Both the position numbers and the translations under genes were made by a program. From Brevundimonas vesicularis (GTDB lineage: Bacteria > Pseudomonadota > Alphaproteobacteria > Caulobacterales > Caulobacteraceae): a DNA stretch of 39,892 nucleotides. The stretch is taken from positions 1 to 39,892 of the forward strand of contig NZ_JACHLJ010000007.1 in assembly GCF_014204545.1 (NCBI RefSeq), given 5' to 3'. A model generated the notes under the pieces. It saw nothing but the letters and a program-made list of their open reading frames with translations. It was not told where the DNA came from and made no database searches. Below are positions 33,940 through 39,892 of the stretch, in pieces; the stretch's first letter is position 1; each line of letters begins with the position of its first letter.

Positions 33940-34643
33940 GCCGGATGCGCCTCGGCGTCGGGGCCGATCATCCGCCCCAGCCGCCACAAGGCGGCGAACA
34001 GATACAGCGCCGCGGCCGGCGCCCACATGATCAGTCCAGCCGCCTGCTGATCCTCGAGCGGCGTCATGCCCCAGGCCAGGGTCGAATAGGCATGGGGCGC
34101 ATAGACGGCCTGCCCCGCAAAGGTCAGCACCGCGCCGAGCAACCCCATCGCCAGCATGGCCGCCAACAGAGCGATGACCGCCGCCGGCGCAGACGCCGAC
34201 CGCGCCGCGCACCAGAACCAGACGGCGCTCGCCAGGAGACTGATCTGCATCACCCAATAGACCGCATCGTTCGACAGGGCGGCGCCATAGGCGTCAGGCG
34301 CATGCCAGGCCCAGAACACCACCGCCTGCACCGCCGTCGCCAGGATCAGCGACCCGTATCGTCTTACCGGCAAGGCCGCCGCCAGCAACGGCGCGGCGAC
34401 GCCGACCAACAGCACATGATGCACCGTCCTGGCGGAGAACAGCGCCGAGCTAAGGGCGCACAGTGGGGACACAAATCCAACGGCTAAAACAGCGACGGCC
34501 GCCAGACCATAGCCGCGCCGTCGCCCTTCCAGCCGCCAAAGGACGAGGCCCGCAGCTGCAACGAGGACGGCCAGCAAGATCGGATCAAGGTTCCAGCGCC
34601 ACTCGCCGAAAGCCGGCGCGGGACCGCAATAGGGCGTCCAACT
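33936..34643 (-). CDS. CtaG (caa3-type) cytochrome oxidase assembly protein
   Basis: A polytopic membrane protein of the caa3_CtaG family, which helps insert copper into cytochrome c oxidase. It starts near TPYCGPAP, has HHVLLVGVAAPLLA and FWAWHAP motifs with the family histidines, and about seven hydrophobic segments ending ALYLFAALWRLGRM. No ATG start is in frame at the N-terminus: a TTG at 34643 places the start just before the conserved WTPYCG; a TTG at 34715 would add 24 hydrophilic residues. It belongs with the caa3 operon nearby but is split from it by the diheme cytochrome gene. Confidence 0.86.
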   Translation of the reverse strand, partial: SWTPYCGPAPAFGEWRWNLDPILLAVLVAAAGLVLWRLEGRRRGYGLAAVAVLAVGFVSPLCALSSALFSARTVHHVLLVGVAAPLLAAALPVRRYGSLILATAVQAVVFWAWHAPDAYGAALSNDAVYWVMQISLLASAVWFWCAARSASAPAAVIALLAAMLAMGLLGAVLTFAGQAVYAPHAYSTLAWGMTPLEDQQAAGLIMWAPAAALYLFAALWRLGRMIGPDAEAHPA

Positions 34644-34765
34644 CAAACCTTTACCCCCGGCCCTGTCATCCGCCCCATCCCGTATCTCCTGATCCCGGTA
34701 AGAGGGAAAAGCCAAGCCTGCGGTGACGGTTCCGCATGCATCATTTCTACGACGATTTGCCGCGA

Positions 34766-35728
34766 TCAGCCCTTTGCAGAAGTGGCGGTGAATTCGGCGG
34801 TATCTTTTGTGACCGACCCCGTCCGCAGTTGATCGACCAAGAAGTCGACAAACACCCGGATGCGAGCGGGCACGCTGGCCCCGCCGACAAAGACGGCATG
34901 GATGGGCTCGCGGTCGCCAGGGTTGAATTCTTCGAGCAGCGGCACGAGCTCACCCTTCGCGATGGCGTCGGCGACGCTGAAGTTGCCCACGCGCGTTACG
35001 CCGACGCCGGCCAGCGCAAGTTGCGTCAGGCTCTCGCCATTGTTCGCTTCCACGGGGCCGCGAACCGTCAGCGCATAGTCACGACCCTCCCGTCGAAACG
35101 GCCACACGGGCTCCAACCTTCGGAAGTTGAAGTTCAGACAGTCATGTTGGTGCAGGTCCTCGGGCACGCGCGGTACGCCGCGACGCGCGAGATAGGTCGG
35201 CGACGCCACGATCGTTCGTCCTGTCTCACCCAGCCGTCGCGCCGTCAGCGGACTGTCCAGCAACGGTCCGAAGCGAATGGCGACATCGGCCTGTCCAGCC
35301 GCGACATCCACGACCGTATCCGTCAGATTGATATCGACGAGGATTTGCGGGTAGCGCGCCACGAACGCGCCGATCAACGGCACGACCACCTGCCGACCGT
35401 GCGCCAGGGATGCGCTAACCCTCAGGCGTCCCTGCGGCGCCCCCTGGTCCGAGATGGACTGCTCAGCCTCATCCAGGTCGGCGACGATTCTCCGTGCGGC
35501 GCTGAGATAGGCCTGGCCCTCTACCGTCAAGGTCAAGGCGCGGGTTGTTCGGAGAACAAGCCGCACGCCCAGTCGCGCCTCGATCCGATCGATCGTTCGG
35601 CTCACGGCCGATGGCGTCAGCCCCAGAACCCGACCGGCCCCTGAAAAGCTGCCGGACGCAGCCACGGCTGCGAACACTTCCATGTCGCGGGCGCGATCCG
35701 CGCCCGCTGACGGCGCCTTTGCGTGCAT
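34766..35728 (-). CDS. LysR family transcriptional regulator
   Basis: A 320-residue DNA-binding regulator. The winged helix-turn-helix (about 15-75) contains FAAVAASGSFSGAGRVLGLTP and SAVSRTIDRIEARLGVRL. The effector domain (about 100-300) has the usual TVVDVAAGQADVAIRFGP segment. It is close to the AcrR/CrgA-type LysR group next to efflux pumps. It diverges from the MFS gene with 92 bases between starts, so it probably controls that pump and itself. An inverted repeat lies 9 bases upstream of its start. Confidence 0.93.
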   Translation of the reverse strand: MHAKAPSAGADRARDMEVFAAVAASGSFSGAGRVLGLTPSAVSRTIDRIEARLGVRLVLRTTRALTLTVEGQAYLSAARRIVADLDEAEQSISDQGAPQGRLRVSASLAHGRQVVVPLIGAFVARYPQILVDINLTDTVVDVAAGQADVAIRFGPLLDSPLTARRLGETGRTIVASPTYLARRGVPRVPEDLHQHDCLNFNFRRLEPVWPFRREGRDYALTVRGPVEANNGESLTQLALAGVGVTRVGNFSVADAIAKGELVPLLEEFNPGDREPIHAVFVGGASVPARIRVFVDFLVDQLRTGSVTKDTAEFTATSAKG

Positions 35729-35737
35729 TTCAAAAAT

Positions 35738-35754
35738 CCTTCGCTTTCGGAAGG
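35738..35754. promoter_or_regulatory. Inverted repeat between the LysR and MFS genes (candidate LysR operator)
   Basis: CCTTC (35738-35742) and GAAGG (35750-35754) flank 7 bases in the divergent intergenic region. LysR regulators usually bind T-N11-A dyads in such places. The dyad is short and the call rests mainly on position. Confidence 0.3.
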
Positions 35755-35820
35755 CCTAACCGCTGGGAACGGTCGCGTCCATCTGTGCGCAAGTCTTGTT
35801 AGTCTGCGGATTTCCATCCT

Positions 35821-36984
35821 ATGAAACTTAACCCTCCCCTGCTGGCGCTCGCCGCCGGCGCGTTCGGGATCGGCGTGACCGAGTTCGCCCCCATGGGGCT
35901 GTTGCCCGTCATCGCAACCGATCTGGGCGTGTCCATTCCATCGGCCGGCCTGCTGATCAGCGCCTACGCACTGGGCGTCGTCTTGGGCGCGCCCTTGATG
36001 ACCTTGGCCACAGGCCGCGTTCCGCGCCGCACTCTGCTCATCGGGCTCGCCGGCATCTTCACGATTGGCAATGCGCTGTCTGCGCTGGCTGACAACTACG
36101 CCCTGCTGATGATCGCGCGGATCATCACGTCGCTGAACCATGGCGCCTTCTTTGGGGTCGGCGCCATTGTCGCGGCCGGCTTGGTGCCGCCGGACCGCAA
36201 GGCCGGGGCGGTGGCTGCCATGTTCATGGGCTTGACCATCGCCAATGTCGTGGGCGTGCCTCTGGCCACCTGGGCTGGGGAAACCTTGGGATGGCGGGCC
36301 AGCTTCTGGGGCATTGCGATGATCGGCGTTATGGTGATGGCGGCCCTCGCCCTGACCCTGCCGAAAGCCGCCGCACCTGCCGCCGGCGACATGTTGGCTG
36401 AACTGCGCGTGTTGGGCCGCGGACGCGTCCTGTCGGCCTTGGCCCTGACGGTTATCGGCTCCAGCGCCATGTTCACCGTCTTCACCTACATCGCCCCGAT
36501 CCTGCGCGAACAGACCGGTGCGTCGCTGGGTTTCGTCACCGCGATGCTCGTCCTCTATGGGCTGGGGCTGACCGTCGGCAACTGGATCGGCGGCAAGTTT
36601 GCCGACCGTTCCGTCGATCGCACGCTGATCGTCACCCTCGCCGGCCTGTCGCTCGTCCTGCTGACCTTCGCTGTGGCCATGCCTCTGGCCAGCATAAGCG
36701 CCGTTCTCATCTTCCTGTGGGGCATCGCCAGCTTTGCGCTCGTGCCGCCGCTTCAGGTTCGCGTGATGGATGCAGCGCGTGACGCCCCGAACCTGGCTTC
36801 GGCTGTCAACATCGGCGCCTTCAATCTCGGCAACGCCATCGGGGCCGCGCTGGGCGGCGCCGTCATCGCCGGCGGCCTCGGCTATCCGGCCGTTGCTCTG
36901 GCCGGCGCCGGCGCGTCCGCCCTCGGTCTACTGATGATCGTGCTGATGTCACGCCGACCAGCCGTCATGGTCACAGCCGAATAG
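35821..36984 (+). CDS. MFS transporter (DHA1 / AraJ-type efflux)
   Basis: A 387-residue inner-membrane protein with 12 hydrophobic segments. It starts FGIGVTEFAPMGLLPVIA, the hallmark of the AraJ/YdhP-like sugar- or drug-efflux MFS group. Motif A-like residues between TM2 and TM3 are TGRVPRRTLL, and TM4 carries ARIITSLNHGAFFGVG. The pump probably exports a small molecule sensed by the divergent LysR regulator. No Shine-Dalgarno is visible before the ATG at 35821. Confidence 0.92.
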   Translation: MKLNPPLLALAAGAFGIGVTEFAPMGLLPVIATDLGVSIPSAGLLISAYALGVVLGAPLMTLATGRVPRRTLLIGLAGIFTIGNALSALADNYALLMIARIITSLNHGAFFGVGAIVAAGLVPPDRKAGAVAAMFMGLTIANVVGVPLATWAGETLGWRASFWGIAMIGVMVMAALALTLPKAAAPAAGDMLAELRVLGRGRVLSALALTVIGSSAMFTVFTYIAPILREQTGASLGFVTAMLVLYGLGLTVGNWIGGKFADRSVDRTLIVTLAGLSLVLLTFAVAMPLASISAVLIFLWGIASFALVPPLQVRVMDAARDAPNLASAVNIGAFNLGNAIGAALGGAVIAGGLGYPAVALAGAGASALGLLMIVLMSRRPAVMVTAE

Positions 36985-37162
36985 GGAGCTCCGCCAGTTA
37001 GCTGTTGTCGTTGCCGGCGCTTTGGCGGCTGTGTTCGCGCAGTAATGGGCGAACGTCGACGGCGTTCTGAAAAACGGCGTGGCTGATCAAGGCGCCCATT
37101 TCGCGCCCCGCGCTCGATCCAGGCTTCCGCGGCCGGCTGATCGAAGGCGCGAGCGCCAATGG

Positions 37163-38713
37163 CTAGTCCTGACTGAGGTCCGGTTCGACCGGACCGCCGA
37201 GCGGCACTTCGGGGGCCGCAATGTCCGCACGGACCAGCCGATGCGCCGCCGCAGCAAGCTTGTGTCGCATCTGCGCCGGTCGCCGCCACGGTCGCAGGCT
37301 GTCCGCTGCCGAAATTGGATCGCCCAGGTGATGTTTCGCGACGAACTGGGAAAAGGCGCCGTGATGGCGTGATCGAAGCGGGCGCAGACGGTCCAATCCT
37401 TCGTCGCGCAGATGTTCGATGGCCGCACTGACGCCGCCATGGGTCGTGACGGCCTGGCTAACCTGCATCTCCTCGCACCCCAGCCAGTGCGCAATCAGCC
37501 GGTTACGAAATACGCCAATACACGCCCCTCCCGCCGCTTCAGGGTCCGATCCCGCATCCAGGGTCAGGTCGCATTCGCTGTCGAAGCCCTGGGACCGATT
37601 GTTGACGTTGCTGGATCCGATACGCACGAAACGGTCGTCGACAACGGCGAGCTTGGCGTGGACGATGATGATCCGGCCGTTGCGCGTGACGGGGCTGTAG
37701 GCGCTGAACCGCCCATGCCGATCCGCGTCTTCTAGCCGTTTCAGAAAGGCCGAGCGCGTCTTGTCCATGGTCATCTGGTCAAACCAGCTGGGCGAATGCT
37801 GGGTCGACACCAGGATCACCTCCGGGCCGTCGGCTTCATCAAGCCGTTGAGCGATGGCCTCCGCGACGATGGGCGAGGTGAAATACTGGTTCTCGATGTA
37901 GAGGGTCGTTTTGGCCGCAGCGATCGCGGCCAAGGTGGCCGCCTCGCCCTGCCTCAATTCCGGAAAATCTTTCCACGGCGCCTGGGTGCGAGACACGCCG
38001 ATCACGACGTTTTCCAGATCGGGCTTCACATCGGCCGGCCAAACGTCGCAAACCGCTTCAGGCCGGGCGGCAAGCGGCTCTCCGGTCGCTCTAACCCACC
38101 GTTCGCGGAAAAGATCACCAAGAGTGGCCGCCGGCGGACCATCGACCATCGCCATGACCTCATGGCGACAATCGTAGCAGGGCGTTCCCTTGGCGGTCTT
38201 GCCGCGACGGGGGTCGGGGTGGAGATGTTCGGGGCTGTCCCAGCGGTCGGGACCGATGTCGCAACTGCCGCAGAAGGCTACGGCGTCATCGACGATGATG
38301 ACCTTCTGATGGTGGGACGCGCCTGGCGGCAAGGTTCCGTCCAGACGAAAATCGACGCGCGTATCGGCGAAGAAGCGGCGACTGCGCCAGGGAAAGAACC
38401 GCTGGGTGGCCGCAACGGCGACAGGCGACTTCCAGCACAGTATTCGGATCTCTAGCTCCGGGCGGGCTTGCGACAGTTCCTTGAGAAAGCGGCCGATCGT
38501 TTGCGGACCCGAGCCATCAATCGGCTCGTGATCCAGGATGGTGTCGGGATCAAAGGCCCAGTTCAGGAAATGGATGGACTGGCTTGCCTGGCTCATCGCC
38601 GCCTTTGCGGCCGCCAGGTAAGGTTCCATGTCCACCAGCAGCGCGGCGCGAGGCGCGACTTCGACGCGCCAGCAGGTGGTTCCGGCTTCCAGCATGTGGA
38701 CGTCTCCCGACAA
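37163..38713 (-). CDS. Phospholipase D / cardiolipin synthase family protein
   Basis: A 516-residue protein with two HKD catalytic motifs: HHQKVIIVD (H135, K137, D142) and HAKLAVVD (H352, K354, D359), each followed by a GS motif. Both halves are intact. The N-terminal TCWRVEVAPRAALLVDMEPY segment and lack of a signal peptide or membrane helices fit the cytoplasmic bacterial PLD group and not the membrane cardiolipin synthases. The reaction could be phosphatidyl transfer or hydrolysis. Bases 36,985-37,162 downstream hold nothing that I recognise. An ATG at 38695 is an alternative start. Confidence 0.93.
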   Translation of the reverse strand: MSGDVHMLEAGTTCWRVEVAPRAALLVDMEPYLAAAKAAMSQASQSIHFLNWAFDPDTILDHEPIDGSGPQTIGRFLKELSQARPELEIRILCWKSPVAVAATQRFFPWRSRRFFADTRVDFRLDGTLPPGASHHQKVIIVDDAVAFCGSCDIGPDRWDSPEHLHPDPRRGKTAKGTPCYDCRHEVMAMVDGPPAATLGDLFRERWVRATGEPLAARPEAVCDVWPADVKPDLENVVIGVSRTQAPWKDFPELRQGEAATLAAIAAAKTTLYIENQYFTSPIVAEAIAQRLDEADGPEVILVSTQHSPSWFDQMTMDKTRSAFLKRLEDADRHGRFSAYSPVTRNGRIIIVHAKLAVVDDRFVRIGSSNVNNRSQGFDSECDLTLDAGSDPEAAGGACIGVFRNRLIAHWLGCEEMQVSQAVTTHGGVSAAIEHLRDEGLDRLRPLRSRHHGAFSQFVAKHHLGDPISAADSLRPWRRPAQMRHKLAAAAHRLVRADIAAPEVPLGGPVEPDLSQD

Positions 38714-38761
38714 ATATCGCCCGATGAGCCGGTCGCACAGCTTACATCATATCGAAGATGA

Positions 38762-38795
38762 CGCGACGTTCCCGAAATGCATCGGGAGCGTCGCG
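38762..38795 (-). terminator. Strong hairpin after the Ala-rich lipoprotein gene
   Basis: CGCGACG (38762-38768) pairs with CGTCGCG (38789-38795), and TCCCGA (38770-38775) with TCGGGA (38782-38787), around the loop AATGCA. It lies 10 bases past the stop of the lipoprotein gene at 38805. There is no strong T run, so it is a terminator by position only. Confidence 0.45.
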
Positions 38796-38804
38796 ACGTT
38801 GGTC

Positions 38805-39068
38805 TTACTGGGTCCGGGCCGCGGCGTCGGCCGCCGCATCAGTCTTGCGCGCCGCCGTATCGGCGGCGGCGTCGGCGTTGGCTGCCGCGTCCTGGGCTGC
38901 ATCTGCGGTCGCGTCAGCGGCGGCGTCCGCATTCGCGGCCGTGTCGCTGGCCGCCGAAGCGACCGTGTCGCCCGCGTTTTCCGCCGTGGCGGCGGCGTTT
39001 TCCTCGGTCCGCTCGGAGCAAGCCGCCAAGGCCAGGGCGGCCGCAGCGGCGATATATAGCATGCGCAT
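38805..39068 (-). CDS. Small Ala/Asp-rich lipoprotein
   Basis: An 87-residue protein: signal peptide, then lipobox LALAAC (Cys17), then a tail almost wholly of Ala, Asp, Asn and Thr with AADAA / ADAAAD units recurring every 4-7 residues. This composition predicts a long helix or coiled-coil rod, as in small outer-membrane lipoproteins. It is conserved in style but not in sequence across Caulobacterales, and its function is unknown. GAGG lies about 11 bases before the ATG at 39068. Bases 39,069-39,264 upstream hold no other gene that I can see. Confidence 0.8.
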   Translation of the reverse strand: MRMLYIAAAAALALAACSERTEENAAATAENAGDTVASAASDTAANADAAADATADAAQDAAANADAAADTAARKTDAAADAAARTQ

Positions 39069-39264
39069 AGTGTTTTTTCCTCTTGCTGACCGGGCGGCTA
39101 ATCCGCCTTCGATTACAGCGTCGGCACGCTAGAGCGAAGGCCTGCCGAAGGCGACAGACATTTTTTAATCGGCGAGATGAACGCCATTGTCTGCTGCTGT
39201 CATTCTAATACCAGCTAGTCTCTCTTTCACGACTGCCCAACGGTCTGACCGGAGATCGTAATTT

Positions 39265-39800
39265 GTGAGGACCCTCGCGTTTAAGCGCCATCGCTTCCCT
39301 GCGGCGGTGATCCGCCAAGCCGTGCGGCTTTACTTTCGCTTCAGCCTCAGCTTTCGCGAAGTCGAGAAACTGATGGCGGCGCGCGGAATCGACGTCAGCT
39401 ATAAGACAATCCGCTACTGGACGATCAAGTGCGGACCTCAGATCTCACGGCGGCTGAAGAAACTTCGCCTCTCCCCCTCTCCGCGCCGGCATCTATACGA
39501 GGTCGTTTGCTCAATCGGGGGAAAGCGCATGTACCTGTGACGCGCCGTGATGACGAAGGCGAGGTGTTGGACCTCGTCGTCCAGCGCCGGCGAGACACAA
39601 AAGCCGCCCTGAAGTTGTAGAAGCCATTGCTCCGAAATCAGCCGGTGGACTTGGAGAGGATCGTGCCCGACGACCTTGGGGCGTATTTAGCAGCGCGGGA
39701 CCATCTTGGCCTTCGACATCTTCACTCACCAGGCCGGCTGAGGGAGAACAATCGGGCGGAAAACTGGCATCTGCCGATACGGCGACGAGAGCGACAGTGA
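39265..39800 (+). pseudogene. Decayed IS6-family transposase
   Basis: The N-terminal part (FKRHRFPAAVIRQAVRLYFRF, then SYKTIRYWTIKCG and LYEVVCSIGGK) matches IS6-family transposases. Where the family has WRAV, the Trp codon is TGA (39538-39540). A one-base shift follows just after, at about 39550: the next frame reads EGEVLDLVVQRRRD and, after a TAG (39618-39620), IVPDDLGAYLAARD and NNRAENWHLPIRRRERQ. That last block is the DDE-domain end. Three lesions make it inactive. The stop at 39798-39800 precedes the family's usual C-terminus. No IS6 terminal repeat is visible. Confidence 0.85.
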
Positions 39801-39892
39801 CGTGACCCCCATTTCTCATCCAGCCATAACGAGAGTCCTTTGGTGATCTGAGCTGGGGTTGTCGGGGTTGGCAAGAGGCCGGTCAGCGCAGC

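Noticed and set aside
1..39892. CRISPR arrays, tRNA or rRNA genes, phage or defence operons
   Set aside because: No regularly spaced direct repeats, no tRNA-like cloverleaf or rRNA motif, and no integrase, nuclease or toxin-antitoxin pair was seen on either strand.

Overview
The window is high-GC alphaproteobacterial DNA and most likely comes from Caulobacterales, close to Brevundimonas or Caulobacter. The reasons are a holdfast-anchor operon (hfaA-hfaB-hfaD), a TipF-type EAL protein, CtrA-like boxes, GCTA-type -10 elements, and a DUF2093 / M23 / response-regulator gene order. No plasmid or phage genes are visible. The only mobile-element remnant is a decayed IS6-family transposase at the right edge.

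Layout: 0.1-1.3 kb holds a CBS-pair protein and a rhomboid protease on the minus strand. 1.4-4.1 kb is hfaABD: a curlin-like subunit, a CsgG-like lipoprotein and a repeat-built surface protein. 4.2-7.1 kb is a large secreted M16 peptidase, and 7.2-8.1 kb an Asn-rich secreted protein of unknown function. 8.26-11.4 kb is ileS, preceded by a 16-codon ORF with three Ile codons and a stem-loop that look like an attenuation leader. 11.4-12.1 kb is non-coding: one copy of a palindromic repeat, then a strongly structured stretch. 12.2-15.1 kb has a CPA2 antiporter, a DUF2093 protein, an M23 peptidase and a single-domain response regulator. 15.0-16.8 kb (minus) has an LpxL-type acyltransferase and an SDR. 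16.9-18.15 kb is tipF. A second, inverted copy of the palindromic repeat follows, then a HAD phosphatase, a MaoC dehydratase, ribF, a gamma-carbonic anhydrase (minus) and phoH. phoH has a structured, terminator-ended leader behind a CtrA-like box.

22.4-28.3 kb is a polysaccharide module: UDP-glucose dehydrogenase, UDP-glucuronate 4-epimerase, an outer-membrane beta-barrel and a Wzc-type tyrosine kinase. It makes activated uronic acids and exports polymer, but no glycosyltransferase, Wzx, Wzy or Wza is in view. 28.3-34.6 kb is an alternative terminal-oxidase region. A caa3-type cluster (lipoprotein cytochrome c, subunit II-cytochrome c fusion, subunit I+III fusion, small membrane protein) and a CtaG-cytochrome b561 pair lie on the minus strand, around a diheme cytochrome c on the plus strand. 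34.8-37.0 kb is a divergent LysR/MFS efflux pair. 37.2-39.1 kb has a phospholipase-D-type enzyme and an Ala-rich lipoprotein.

Genes are tightly packed, with many ATGA/TGATG overlaps that suggest translational coupling. Functions are assigned from motifs read in the translations. Promoters, operators and RNA structures were found by eye and are less certain.
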